DNA of 64,000 nucleotides from Neobacillus novalis NBRC 102450. GTDB taxonomy: Bacteria > Bacillota > Bacilli > Bacillales > Cytobacillaceae. Below, piece after piece: positions 34,807-43,904 of the stretch; position 1 is the stretch's first letter; every line of letters starts with the position of its first letter. The stretch lies in assembly GCF_001591805.1 (NCBI RefSeq), contig NZ_BCVP01000009.1:310001-374000 (forward strand). Reading direction: 5' to 3'. Position numbers and translations under genes: made by a program. Below the pieces are notes generated by a model. It was not told the origin of the DNA. It worked only from the letters and a program-made list of their open reading frames with translations, and did no database searches.

Positions 34807-35136
34807 CTATTGGTCATTATTTTGCTTAATCCGCCATTTATTAAATTCAAGGTAATCACGAAATTGTTCTTTTGAAACACCAGAATTCATGGCCTCTTTG
34901 ACTAGGTTCATCCAATCGCTGTCTAATTGGTCCTTATCAATTTGTTCATGGATTAAATGTTCAACGGGAAGATTTAAGACTGCTGCAATTTTTTCAAGAA
35001 ATTGAATCGAAGGATTCTTTTGCAGGTTTCTCTCAAGTGAACTTAAATAAGATTTAGCAACGCCCGCCTGTTCAGCAAGTTCGGATAGTGACATTTTCTT
35101 TTCTGAGCGGAATTTTTTTACGCGGTCACCAATCAT
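34807..35136 (-). CDS. sinR: SinR master regulator of biofilm formation
   Basis: 109 residues. The N-terminal HTH_3 domain reads MIGDRVKKFRSEKKMSLSEL, then AEQAGVAKSYLSSLERNLQK. The C-terminal Sin dimerisation motif is LDSDWMNLVKEAMNSGVSKE then QFRDYLEFNKWR. Layout and length match B. subtilis SinR (111 residues), which represses matrix genes such as eps and tapA-sipW-tasA, and calY in the B. cereus group. It is convergent with sinI. Confidence 0.93.
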   Translation of the reverse strand: MIGDRVKKFRSEKKMSLSELAEQAGVAKSYLSSLERNLQKNPSIQFLEKIAAVLNLPVEHLIHEQIDKDQLDSDWMNLVKEAMNSGVSKEQFRDYLEFNKWRIKQNNDQ

Positions 35137-35373
35137 TGATTCTCACACACCTAATTATTATTATTGTTATTGTTGTTATATTAATTCTACCAAAAAGAAT
35201 GAGAAAGTACCATATAATGAACGACGGAATATTACAAAATGTTGAACATTGAAAAATATTGTTCCAGAGCTTTTCAAGCAGGATAGAATTTTTGAAAAAA
35301 TCATGGGTTAGAGTTACTATTAAAAGTGTTGCCATAGGTGTCCTAAAGTTTTATATGGGAAATGTTCTAAGAT

Positions 35374-35387
35374 GAACAATATTGTTC
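35374..35387. promoter_or_regulatory. Palindromic operator candidate GAACAATATTGTTC
   Basis: A perfect 14-bp palindrome 39 bp upstream of map and in the shared region upstream of sinR. A looser copy, GAACATTGAAAAATATTGTTC-like, lies near 35244-35266. The protein that binds is unknown. Confidence 0.4.
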
Positions 35388-35425
35388 ACCATACATAAAA
35401 ATAATTCAAAAAGGCAGGGAATAAC

Positions 35426-36175
35426 ATGATTGTTCTTAAATCACAACGAGAAATTGAAGCCATGCAAAAGGCAGGAGAAATTCTGGCAGCCTGTCATAAA
35501 GAAATTGCAAAATTAATTAAACCAGGTGTTACAACGTGGGAGATTGAAGAGTTTGTTGATGAATTTCTAAAACAAAAAGGAGCAACGCCGGAGCAGAAAG
35601 GCTATAGAGGCTACGAGTATGCAACGTGTGCAAGCATTAATGATGAAATTTGCCATGGCTTTCCGAGGAAGGAGCCGTTAAAAGAGGGCGACATTGTAAC
35701 GATTGATATGGTGGTCAAATACAATGGAGCCTTAGCTGATTCTGCTTGGTCATATCCGGTTGGCAAGGTCTCAGAGGAAACAGACCATTTATTAAAAGTG
35801 ACAAAGGAAGCACTTTACAAGGGAATTGAACAAGCGGTAGTGGGAAATCGCATAGGTGATATTGGCCATGCGATTCAAAAATATGTTGAAAGTGAAGGAC
35901 TATCAGTTGTAAGAGACTTTATCGGCCATGGGATTGGCGCCGTAATTCACGAGAAACCGGATGTTCCGCATTATGGGCTGCCTGGTAAAGGGGCAAGAAT
36001 TAAGGAAGGAATGGTTTTTACGATTGAACCGATGGTCAATGTCGGCTGGTACCAAACAAAAATGGATGATAACGGCTGGACAGCCCGGACCCTTGATGGT
36101 AAATATTCAGCGCAATATGAGCATACACTTGCGATTACGAAGGACGGCCCGATTATCCTAACGGATCAAAAATAG
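35426..36175 (+). CDS. map: Type I methionine aminopeptidase
   Basis: 249 residues. The pita-bread metal ligands are recognisable in VTIDMVVKYNGALADSAW (two Asp), FIGHGIGAVIHE (His), FTIEPMVN (Glu) and QYEHTLAIT (Glu). It removes initiator methionine. Length and end resemble the second B. subtilis enzyme (YflG/MapB); it is not next to secY or adk, so it is probably the non-essential paralogue. A bidirectional terminator follows. Confidence 0.93.
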   Translation: MIVLKSQREIEAMQKAGEILAACHKEIAKLIKPGVTTWEIEEFVDEFLKQKGATPEQKGYRGYEYATCASINDEICHGFPRKEPLKEGDIVTIDMVVKYNGALADSAWSYPVGKVSEETDHLLKVTKEALYKGIEQAVVGNRIGDIGHAIQKYVESEGLSVVRDFIGHGIGAVIHEKPDVPHYGLPGKGARIKEGMVFTIEPMVNVGWYQTKMDDNGWTARTLDGKYSAQYEHTLAITKDGPIILTDQK

Positions 36176-36177
36176 GC

Positions 36178-36214
36178 AAAAAACCCGTTATTCAGAAAAA
36201 ATAACGGGTTTTTA
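36178..36214. terminator. Bidirectional terminator
   Basis: Stem AAAACCCGTTATT/AATAACGGGTTTT between map and the convergent DUF1128 gene. Confidence 0.85.
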
Positions 36215-36215
36215 C

Positions 36216-36449
36216 TTACTTTTTCCTTAAACTACCTAGCTCTTCTACTAATGCCTGCATTTCATTAGGACTAAAAGAATTTTTCCTTAGGACCATCTCA
36301 TAAATTTCCTTTAATTCCTCGTACATTTCTTCATCAAAGTGTGATGGTTTAATCGCTCCGAGGTTGAGGACCTTTAATTTTTCCTTTATTTGTTCAATCA
36401 TATATTCGACATTTTCAACAGATTTTTGTGATAAATTCATTTCGGCCAC
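36216..36449 (-). CDS. yfkK: DUF1128 protein (YfkK-like)
   Basis: 77 residues, mostly helical: LSQKSVENVEYMIEQIKEKL, then a PSHFDEEMYEELKEIYEMV segment. The pattern matches DUF1128/YfkK of B. subtilis. AAAGGGTGG precedes the ATG. Its function is unknown. It is the first of several genes here that correspond to the B. subtilis yfk region. Confidence 0.75.
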   Translation of the reverse strand: MAEMNLSQKSVENVEYMIEQIKEKLKVLNLGAIKPSHFDEEMYEELKEIYEMVLRKNSFSPNEMQALVEELGSLRKK

Positions 36450-36672
36450 CCTTTCCGAATTAATATTTCCATCTTTTCATGTTAAAAAGCATCTGTCAAT
36501 ACAAACATTCTTTGAAGTAGAGGCATTACTTTTTCCGGTGTTAGCAAATAAAAGTTTGGACGGGCTTGCAAAAGGGAATTGATATAAAGCAAAATAAAGG
36601 TGAGCTGATTTTGCTATTATTTTCATTAGAGAAAGATTAATGATAATTAGGATTGTGGAAGGAGAGTTTAAG

Positions 36673-37044
36673 ATGACGAAGAAAAATCAATTCTGGAAGG
36701 GAATGCTAATCGGTGCCATCGCCGGCGGAGCAATCAGCCTTTTAGATAAACAAACAAGGCAGGCAATGAAGGAAAACGTTCAAAAAACATCCAGCAAGGT
36801 TTCCTATGTTCTATGTAATCCTGGCAAAATAACCGAAAAGGTGAAGGAAACTGCGGCCAAAATCAAAACAACCGCGCAACAGGTAACTGAAGATATTTCC
36901 TACATATCAAATAAGGTGGATGAAATACGCGAGCTGACACCGCAAGTGACGGATATTCTAAAAGAAACAAAAGATGCCTTTTCAAAGAGTGAGGAATCAC
37001 AGCTCTTAGAGGACATACTGGGAGAAGAGGAAAAAATCAACTAA
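36673..37044 (+). CDS. YtxH-like small stress protein
   Basis: 123 residues. A short N-terminal membrane or amphipathic segment (FWKGMLIGAIAGGAISLLDK) is followed by Lys/Thr/Glu-rich helical sequence (VKETAAKIKTTAQQVTEDIS). This is the YtxH/gas-vesicle-like layout of general-stress proteins. ATG 36673 with GGAAGGAGAG is preferred to 36640. The next gene starts 14 bp later and is co-directional, so the two probably form an operon. Confidence 0.7.
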   Translation: MTKKNQFWKGMLIGAIAGGAISLLDKQTRQAMKENVQKTSSKVSYVLCNPGKITEKVKETAAKIKTTAQQVTEDISYISNKVDEIRELTPQVTDILKETKDAFSKSEESQLLEDILGEEEKIN

Positions 37045-37058
37045 AAGGAGTGCTGGAC

Positions 37059-37895
37059 ATGGAAAAGACAGGGAATGTACGCTCCTCTTTACTAAAATTG
37101 CTTTGGCACCGGATTGAAGAAGATGACATTCCAGGATTAAGTGCGCAGTTAGCCTATTTTTTTCTTCTTTCCTTGTTTCCACTCCTGATAGTCTTATTCA
37201 CACTGCTGCCGTATTTACCGATTCCACATCCAGACATGCTGGGGATGATTAAGGATTTTGCCCCAGTTGAAGCAATGGATCTAATTGAAAAAAATGTAAA
37301 TGAGATTATGAACCATCGGAATGGCGGTTTGCTTTCATTCGGGATTATCGGTACGATTTGGTCCGCCTCTAACGGAATAAATGCTATCGTACGGGCTTTT
37401 AATAAGGCTTACAATGTGAAGGAAAGCCGTTCATTTATTGTTTCAAGAGGAGTGGCAATACTATTAACTTTTGGGATGATTTTTGTCTTTATCCTTGCCA
37501 TTGTTTTACCGGTTTTCGGCAAGGAAATTGGTCTGTTCTTGTTTTCAAAATTTGGCTACACCAGCGAATTTATTAAGCTGTGGAATGCGTTAAGCTGGTT
37601 GGTCAGTGCCATTATTTTGTTCCTGATGTTTACCGGATTGTACTGGATTGCACCCAATGTGAAATTGCGGTGCCGCAGTAGTTTTCCTGGCGCCATTTTT
37701 GCGACATTAGGCTGGATTATCTCCTCGATTGGATTATCCTTCTATGTCGGGAACTTTAGCAACTATTCACTTACTTATGGAAGTATCGGGGCAATCATTG
37801 TGTTAATGATTTGGTTATATATATCGGCATTTATTATTATTATTGGCGGAGAAATCAATGCCTTTTATAGTGATAGAAATCGTACGAACTGCTAA
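37059..37895 (+). CDS. yfkH: YihY/UPF0761 family membrane protein (YfkH-like)
   Basis: 278 residues with about six membrane helices. The family N-terminus DIPGLSAQLAYFFLLSLFPL and the central SASNGINAIVRAFNKAYNV and GAIFATLGWIISSIG blocks are clear. YihY proteins were once called RNase BN but are integral membrane proteins of unknown role. ATG 37059 with AAAAGGAG is preferred to GTG 37050. It corresponds to yfkH of B. subtilis. Confidence 0.85.
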   Translation: MEKTGNVRSSLLKLLWHRIEEDDIPGLSAQLAYFFLLSLFPLLIVLFTLLPYLPIPHPDMLGMIKDFAPVEAMDLIEKNVNEIMNHRNGGLLSFGIIGTIWSASNGINAIVRAFNKAYNVKESRSFIVSRGVAILLTFGMIFVFILAIVLPVFGKEIGLFLFSKFGYTSEFIKLWNALSWLVSAIILFLMFTGLYWIAPNVKLRCRSSFPGAIFATLGWIISSIGLSFYVGNFSNYSLTYGSIGAIIVLMIWLYISAFIIIIGGEINAFYSDRNRTNC

Positions 37896-37976
37896 TACTT
37901 TCCTTTATGAAAAAGTCTTATCTGTCCACACTATCATTATGGGCTTCTGGCCCTAACACAAAGGGAGGTTTTTCTG

Positions 37977-38084
37977 TTGACGAAACATACGAAAAAAGAT
38001 GGCGGTACAAAGCAAAAAGGAAATAAGAGTAACCCAAAACAAAAAACTTCAGGGTCAGCAAATGGCTCTAATGGATATCACTAA
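37977..38084 (+). CDS. Very small basic Lys/Asn/Gly-rich peptide
   Basis: 35 codons from TTG: MTKHTKKDGGTKQKGNKSNP then KQKTSGSANGSNGYH. GGGAGG lies at good spacing upstream and a terminator follows shortly after the stop. The composition is like minor spore proteins. It could be a chance frame, but the signals favour a gene. Confidence 0.45.
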   Translation: MTKHTKKDGGTKQKGNKSNPKQKTSGSANGSNGYH

Positions 38085-38103
38085 CTAACAATTTAGTCAA
38101 AAA

Positions 38104-38130
38104 AAAAAGGGCCAATGTGGTCCTTTTTTT
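38104..38130. terminator. Bidirectional terminator
   Basis: Stem AAAAAGGGCCA/TGGTCCTTTTT overlaps the end of the P-type ATPase gene. Confidence 0.8.
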
Positions 38131-40046
38131 CACGACTTTAACAAGCGTAAACTATTCAATATCACGAGGATGGTGCTGCCTTCATGGCCGATGACTCCAT
38201 ATGGCAAATCAAGCATCTGAAAGAAATTTGATGAAATCAAAAGCATGATAACCAAAATCGAGAAAATGACATTCTGTTTGATAATTTTATTCATTCGTTG
38301 TGAAAGGTTGATGGCATCGGCAATTCGCGGCAGGTCATTCTTCATCAGCACGATATCGGCTGTTTCCAGTGCAACATCTGTTCCTCCCCCCATCGCAATC
38401 CCGACATTGGCTATTGCCAGTGCAGGAGCATCATTGATCCCGTCCCCTACCATGGCAACCGTTTTATATTTTGCTTTAAGCTGTTTAAGATGTTCTACCT
38501 TTGATTCCGGCAGGCATTCAGCAAAAAATTCATCAACATGGCTTTCTGCCGCTATTGCACGGGCGGTTTTCTCACTATCACCTGTAAGCATAACGGTATG
38601 GATGCCCTGTTTCTTTAAATGATCGATCGCCAGCTTTGTTTCCTCGCGAACAACATCCTTTAAGGCAATCATCGCACAAAGCTCACCGTTGATTTCAATG
38701 AAGACAAGCGTATTACCACTACTTGCAAGTTCTTTCGCTTTTCCGTCAGCAAACTGGTCGACATCTTCCTTCCCAACGAAAGCAGCCTTGCCAATTTTCC
38801 ATTGTTCCCCATGAACTTCTGCCTTAACCCCCCAGCCGGGTATATCCTCGAGACTGTCGGGATGAAAAAGGTCTTTGGTTACGTTCTGCTTTGCATACTT
38901 CACAATCGCCATCGCCAGCGGGTGGTTCGAATGGCTCTCTATCGATGCCGCCCGCCAAAGGAGCTGTTCCTTTTTAAGTCCTTCTTTCACAATCACCTCG
39001 GTTACTTCCGGTTTGCCCTTTGTAAGGGTGCCGGTTTTATCTAAGGCAATGGCTTCAAGATGTCCTAAATTTTCAAGATGGACACCGCCTTTTACTAATA
39101 TCCCATGTCTGGCCCCATTCGAAATCGCCGATAACGATGCCGGCATGATCGAAGCCACTAAAGCACAAGGGGAGGCGACCACTAATAAAATCATCGCGCG
39201 GTAAAACGATTCATGCCAGCTCCATCCCAGTAAAAAGTAAGGCAGGAAGAACATGGCAACCACGACGAACAAGACAACCTTGACATAGGTTCCTTCAAAG
39301 CGTTCAATAAACAGCTGCGACGGTGACTTTTCACTTTGTGCGGATTGCACAAGCTGAATAATTTTTCTAAAAAGGGTGTCACTGCTCTCTTTCGTCACTT
39401 GAACGGTAATAGCACCTGTCATATTAACGGTTCCGGCAAACACATCTGCCTGATCCCCTTTAGAGACGGGCATCGACTCACCGGTAATCGCTGCTTCATC
39501 AATATTTGTCTGTCCTTTAATAATCATTCCATCAGATGGCACCCGTTCACCTGGTTTAATCAGAATATGATCGCCAACGCGAAGCTCCGAGACGGGGACT
39601 CGCTTTTCATAGCCATTGCTGATTAGCAGGGCTTCTTCTGGCTGAAGCTCTATTAAAGAGGAAATCTCCTTATGGCTTTTATTCATGGTGTAGGTTTCTA
39701 AGGCACCGCTGACGGCAAAAATGAAGATTAAGATGGCCCCTTCTGTCCAGTAACCAATGATCGCTGACCCAACAGCGGCAAAAATCATCAGCATTTCCAC
39801 ATTTAATTCTTTATTTTCATACGTGGCCTCAATGCCTTCTTTTGCTTTTGCAAACCCGCCGATGACAAATGCCAGCAAGTAAGCAATGATGGAGTCCGTT
39901 CCAAATCCATATTTATCGAAAATCCAGCCAAGGGCAATGAAAACACCGCTTAGCGATGCAGCAATTAATTCCAAATGTGGTTTGATTTTTTCAAAAAGGC
40001 TATTATTCTGTTCCTTTTTCGTGAGTACTTTTGTATCGGAACTCAT
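38130..40046 (-). CDS. pfeT: P1B4-type metal-transporting ATPase (PfeT/ZosA-like)
   Basis: 638 residues, without N-terminal metal-binding domains. Motifs are TGES (GEAAITGESMPV region), the transmembrane SPC motif in VVASPCALVA, phosphorylation site DKTGTLTKG, HP locus SNHPLAMAI and hinge GDGINDAPAL. SPC marks P1B4 pumps; the B. subtilis homologue (ZosA/YkvW, renamed PfeT) exports ferrous iron. AGGGGGGGAG lies before the ATG. The upstream region holds a Fur-type box. Specificity for iron rather than zinc or cobalt is inferred from the family. Confidence 0.87.
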   Translation of the reverse strand: MSSDTKVLTKKEQNNSLFEKIKPHLELIAASLSGVFIALGWIFDKYGFGTDSIIAYLLAFVIGGFAKAKEGIEATYENKELNVEMLMIFAAVGSAIIGYWTEGAILIFIFAVSGALETYTMNKSHKEISSLIELQPEEALLISNGYEKRVPVSELRVGDHILIKPGERVPSDGMIIKGQTNIDEAAITGESMPVSKGDQADVFAGTVNMTGAITVQVTKESSDTLFRKIIQLVQSAQSEKSPSQLFIERFEGTYVKVVLFVVVAMFFLPYFLLGWSWHESFYRAMILLVVASPCALVASIMPASLSAISNGARHGILVKGGVHLENLGHLEAIALDKTGTLTKGKPEVTEVIVKEGLKKEQLLWRAASIESHSNHPLAMAIVKYAKQNVTKDLFHPDSLEDIPGWGVKAEVHGEQWKIGKAAFVGKEDVDQFADGKAKELASSGNTLVFIEINGELCAMIALKDVVREETKLAIDHLKKQGIHTVMLTGDSEKTARAIAAESHVDEFFAECLPESKVEHLKQLKAKYKTVAMVGDGINDAPALAIANVGIAMGGGTDVALETADIVLMKNDLPRIADAINLSQRMNKIIKQNVIFSILVIMLLISSNFFQMLDLPYGVIGHEGSTILVILNSLRLLKS

Positions 40047-40193
40047 CTTGTATCTCCCCCCCTAATAATTTCATTGTACTGTTAGAAAAAGTATCTGTCA
40101 ATTCTAATTGATAATATTATATTATAATTGAGAATGAAAATCAGAGTTACTTTTAATAACATATGACTTTTTATTAATTTGGTTAATTATAAA

Positions 40194-40208
40194 TAATAAT
40201 TATTATCA
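40194..40208 (-). promoter_or_regulatory. Fur/PerR-type box upstream of pfeT
   Basis: TAATAAT-T-ATTATCA matches the Fur 7-1-7 consensus with one mismatch, 148 bp upstream of the pfeT start. Further AT-rich inverted sequences near 40108-40130 could be a PerR-type site. Both regulators control pfeT in B. subtilis. Confidence 0.55.
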
Positions 40209-40283
40209 TTTAGTATATAGAAAAAATTGAAAGTAGAAAAAGACTAATTAGGAATTGAGAAGAATAATCAACCTCATTACCCC

Positions 40284-40320
40284 TAAAAAACACGAAAGCT
40301 GTCATCTAAGTGATGACAGC
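40284..40320 (-). terminator. Terminator of the yfkF-like MFS gene
   Basis: On the minus strand the perfect stem GCTGTCATC/GATGACAGC is followed by TTTCGTGTTTTTT. Confidence 0.75.
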
Positions 40321-40397
40321 AGAATCCTCTAAAACTTCTATATTTTTCTTTTATTTTACCATACATATTATGCGCGCGATATGAATTTGCTCCAAAA

Positions 40398-41573
40398 TCA
40401 ATTTTGTTGCTCAAGTACCAACTGGTTCTTCTTTCCAAAGGTAAAGATGATGGTTGATAAGACTAAGAGCATCGTACTAATAATGTAGAAGAAGCTGACG
40501 CCGTGCAAAAATTTAATAAATAAGCCGCCGATTATTGGCCCGCTTAAGGAACCGAGGCTAAAAAAGATGCCGCATAACAAATTTCCTGTTGGCAATAAGT
40601 CCTTCGGTACTAAATCGGTCATATAACTGATGCCAAGCGAGAAGGTGGAGCCGACGACCATCCCGGAGATCAGGAATGCGATAAACAGACCGATAAAAGA
40701 ATGTTCAAGAAAACTAGCGGCTGTAAAGCTGAAAAATCCAAGGAAAAGAACAGACATCAAGATATTTCGCCGCCCGTATTGATCACTTAATATCCCTAAC
40801 GGAAGCTGGGTAATAATACTGCCAATCGCAAAAGCGGACAAAACGAGTGAGACACTTGAAACATCAATATTCATTCTTAAGGCATAAATGGGGAAACTAC
40901 CGTTTAATGATGATTCTAAAAAGCCGTAGGAAAATGGCGGCAAGAAAGCGACCCAGCCAAATTTCAAAGCTCTTCTGAACTGCTTAATCGTTGCCAAAAA
41001 AGAATTAATGTTTACCACTTGTTCCGGAAGTTCATTTTTTAAGGAAAAAACAAAGAGCCAGCCGGCCAAGCAAACGATTGAAGAGACGATGAAGGGCAGG
41101 GCTTCATTCACATTTACCAATGGTGTCATTAACGGTCCTGTCGCAAAACCAATTCCAAAAAACAAACCATATAAGGAGATATTCCGTCCTCTCTTCTCAG
41201 CGGGAGAAAAGGATGTGATCCACGTCTGGGTGGCGAAATGCAAGGAATGGTCGCCGATGCCGATTAGCAATCTTAATGCAAACCAAAACCAAAATGTTTT
41301 CCATAATGGAAATAAAGCAAGCGAAATGAATACAAGTGCGCCGCCGAAAATAATGATCGGCTTATAACCGTATTTTCTAAGCGGCATCTCCATAAAAGGG
41401 GAGACAAGGAGAATGCCGATATAGAGAGCAATGGCATTTAGGCCGTTTAAGGATGGAGAAACACCGCCTTTTTCAAATATTACCGCGATGAGCGGCAGGA
41501 GCATCCCCTGAGAAAAGCCAGATATGGCGACAATACTAACCAGAATCCAAAAACGAAAATAAGGTTTATTCAT
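40398..41573 (-). CDS. yfkF: MFS transporter (YfkF-like)
   Basis: 391 residues, the same as B. subtilis YfkF. It has twelve predicted helices, an MFS loop motif LRKYGYKPIIIFGG between helices 2 and 3, and a second copy SDQYGRRNILMSV in the C-terminal half. It is divergent from chaA/yfkE, the same neighbour as in B. subtilis. The substrate is unknown. GAGGAAG precedes the ATG. Confidence 0.8.
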   Translation of the reverse strand: MNKPYFRFWILVSIVAISGFSQGMLLPLIAVIFEKGGVSPSLNGLNAIALYIGILLVSPFMEMPLRKYGYKPIIIFGGALVFISLALFPLWKTFWFWFALRLLIGIGDHSLHFATQTWITSFSPAEKRGRNISLYGLFFGIGFATGPLMTPLVNVNEALPFIVSSIVCLAGWLFVFSLKNELPEQVVNINSFLATIKQFRRALKFGWVAFLPPFSYGFLESSLNGSFPIYALRMNIDVSSVSLVLSAFAIGSIITQLPLGILSDQYGRRNILMSVLFLGFFSFTAASFLEHSFIGLFIAFLISGMVVGSTFSLGISYMTDLVPKDLLPTGNLLCGIFFSLGSLSGPIIGGLFIKFLHGVSFFYIISTMLLVLSTIIFTFGKKNQLVLEQQN

Positions 41574-41748
41574 ATAACTTCCTCAATTCTACTTTCCTTC
41601 AAAAATATAGTTCTAAATGATGGTAACGAGAATATTCTGCATTTGCAAGAAAAAAGTTGCCTTATTAATCATAAGTTTTTCTAGGTAAATATCGGGGTAA
41701 AGGGAAATAACATAGATAGAAGAAAAAATAATATGTGGAGGGAACGCG

Positions 41749-42807
41749 ATGACGAACAAAATCTTCATGCTACTGACTCTCATTGGAGTTCCAGTTTCCG
41801 TGATTGGGACACTAATGCAATGGCCGAGTATGATTCTATTTATCATTTACTGTCTCACAATTATTGCGTTATCAAGCTTTATGGGCAGAGCAACCGAGAG
41901 TCTTGCCATTGTGGCTGGTCCGCGAATCGGTGGGCTGCTAAATGCAACCTTCGGAAATGCAGTGGAACTGATTATTTCTATCTTTTCGCTTAAAGCAGGA
42001 CTTGTTGGAATTGTTCTTGCCTCATTAACTGGTTCGGTATTAGGAAATTTACTTCTTGTTGCTGGACTTTCATTTTTTATTGGCGGACTAAAATTTAAGC
42101 GCCAGGAATTTAATGTCTTTGATGCCCGTCATAATTCGGGACTGCTCATTTTTGCGGTGATGATTGCTTTCGTTATTCCAGAAGTTTTTTCAATGAATAT
42201 GAACGAAACAAAAACGATTTCATTAAGTATTGGGATTTCGGTTATTCTTATTGTTCTTTATCTGGCTGCCTTGTTCTTTAAACTTGTTACCCACCGCGGT
42301 GTCTATCAGCCGAGCGGGGAAACGGAGGAACATGAAGAGGAAGTACCGGAATGGGGGAAAGGGAAGGCCATCGCTGTGCTCTTCATTGCCACAATTGCTG
42401 TTGCCTACATATCGGAGCATTTGGTTCATACGTTTGAGTATGTAGCAGAATCTTTTGGCTGGACAGAGCTGTTTATCGGAGTGATTATTGTCGCCATCGT
42501 GGGAAATGCAGCGGAACACGCATCCGCAGTATTAATGGCCTACAAGAATAAAATGGATGTAGCGGTTGAAATCGCGATTGGCTCTACCCTCCAGGTAGCA
42601 ATGTTCGTATTACCCGTGCTTGTCCTCATATCGCTTTTCTTTGAGCAATCAATGCCGCTCTTGTTTAGCTGGCAGGAACTAATCGCCATGGTATCATCCG
42701 TCCTCCTAATGGTCATCATCTCCAACGACGGCGAATCCAATTGGTTCGAAGGCCTAACACTGCTAGCTGCCTATGTGATAATGGGAATTGGGTTTTTCTT
42801 ACTTTAG
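41749..42807 (+). CDS. chaA: Calcium/proton antiporter (ChaA/YfkE, CaCA family)
   Basis: 352 residues with about eleven helices and two inverted CaCA repeats: FGNAVELIISIFSLKAG in the first half and GNAAEHASAVLMAYKNKMD in the second, each with the ion-binding Glu. An acidic hydrophilic loop (ETEEHEEEVPEWGKG) separates the halves. The homologue in B. subtilis exports Ca2+ in exchange for protons. GGAGGGAACGCG precedes the ATG. One arm of a dispersed repeat touches the stop codon. Confidence 0.9.
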   Translation: MTNKIFMLLTLIGVPVSVIGTLMQWPSMILFIIYCLTIIALSSFMGRATESLAIVAGPRIGGLLNATFGNAVELIISIFSLKAGLVGIVLASLTGSVLGNLLLVAGLSFFIGGLKFKRQEFNVFDARHNSGLLIFAVMIAFVIPEVFSMNMNETKTISLSIGISVILIVLYLAALFFKLVTHRGVYQPSGETEEHEEEVPEWGKGKAIAVLFIATIAVAYISEHLVHTFEYVAESFGWTELFIGVIIVAIVGNAAEHASAVLMAYKNKMDVAVEIAIGSTLQVAMFVLPVLVLISLFFEQSMPLLFSWQELIAMVSSVLLMVIISNDGESNWFEGLTLLAAYVIMGIGFFLL

Positions 42808-42821
42808 GTGTCAGGCACCAT
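42807..42821. repeat. Single arm of the GGTGTCAGGCACC repeat
   Basis: GGTGTCAGGCACCAT starts at the last base of the chaA stop codon and is identical to the start of the 2080-2099 arm. There is no second arm here. Confidence 0.7.
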
Positions 42822-42835
42822 GTTTTCAAAAAATA

Positions 42836-42872
42836 AAGACTCTGAGCCGAGCGGCTTAGAGTCTCTTTTTTT
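42836..42872 (+). terminator. Terminator of chaA
   Basis: Stem AGACTCTGAGCC/GGCTTAGAGTCT (one mismatch) followed by seven T. Confidence 0.85.
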
Positions 42873-43205
42873 AACTTTTTTCAATTTTTACAATGTACGT
42901 TAAATTGCAATTGTTGTGCTATAATGAAACAGCACATTTTATTAGGGGAAAAAATCAATCGCTTCTCTATAGGACCATCCATCACCAACTTTCATGTTTA
43001 GTTCAGAACAAGGAAAACACGAGTGTTGAATGTCATATTAAACGAGATTCCCAACCTCCTTAAGGAATTGAAATAAATGGTTAGCCGATTGATTACAGCC
43101 CTCCTTTTTGAAAGGTTACTTATATTATAAATGGTAAATGGAATTTTGTAAATGTTCAGATTATTACACTTTCATTACTTTTTACCAATATCAGAGGAGC
43201 AACAG
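42873..43205. other. Non-coding region upstream of the YitT-like gene
   Basis: 333 bp without a credible gene. TATAAT at 42921-42926 could be a -10 box with a weak -35, which would give a leader of about 270 nt. No riboswitch consensus was recognised in it. Confidence 0.5.
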
Positions 43206-43823
43206 ATGAAATTTTTTATCCGGTTATTATTTTTTATTATCGGTTTAACCATTATGACATTTGGGGTTTGCATGACCATTAAAGTAGCCGATATTGGTGT
43301 CGGGGCGTGGGATGCCCTTAATGTCGCGCTAACTGAAAAGGTAGGCTTATCGGTTGGAAAATGGGTTATGATTGATGGTGCCTTATTAGTTATCATCAAC
43401 TCCCTTTTAGTCAAAAGGAGACCGGATTTACTCTCGCTCCTTACTATTATCATTATCGGTTCTTTAGTCGATTTTTGGCTGTTTACTGTGTTCGAATTAT
43501 TTAATGTCGACCACTTAATAGCTAAGGTTTGTATGTTATTGCTGGGCATCATCATCGTTGGATTAGGAGCCGCGATTTATTTGCAGGCAAAATTTCCGCA
43601 AAGTCCAATTGATAATTTTATGTTGGCGATCAGAGAGCGGTTTGGTGTCAACCTGATGATGGCAAAAACGATTGGTGAAATCACGGCCTTAGTCCCAGCA
43701 TTCATTTTGAAGGGACCAATTTCCTATGGAACGTTCATTATCACCTTTACGGTAGGACCAGCAATCCAACTGTTCTTTCCGCATTTTGAAAAATTAATGC
43801 AACGGCTTCAAGCGAAATATTGA
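43206..43823 (+). CDS. YczE/YyaS/YitT-family membrane protein
   Basis: 205 residues with about five helices. The pattern FGVCMTIKVADIGVGAWDAL near residue 20 and SPIDNFMLAIRERFGVNLMM near residue 140 fits the family. ATG 43206 (GAGGAGCAACAG upstream) is preferred over ATG 43152. The function is not established; YczE influences surfactin-type synthesis in some strains. Confidence 0.75.
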   Translation: MKFFIRLLFFIIGLTIMTFGVCMTIKVADIGVGAWDALNVALTEKVGLSVGKWVMIDGALLVIINSLLVKRRPDLLSLLTIIIIGSLVDFWLFTVFELFNVDHLIAKVCMLLLGIIIVGLGAAIYLQAKFPQSPIDNFMLAIRERFGVNLMMAKTIGEITALVPAFILKGPISYGTFIITFTVGPAIQLFFPHFEKLMQRLQAKY

Positions 43824-43904
43824 AGGGGAATGGATAATATTTATCAACTCCGAAAAAACTAGTAGCAGACTTAAAAATGCTATTAGTGAAAGGAGTTAAA
43901 CTTA

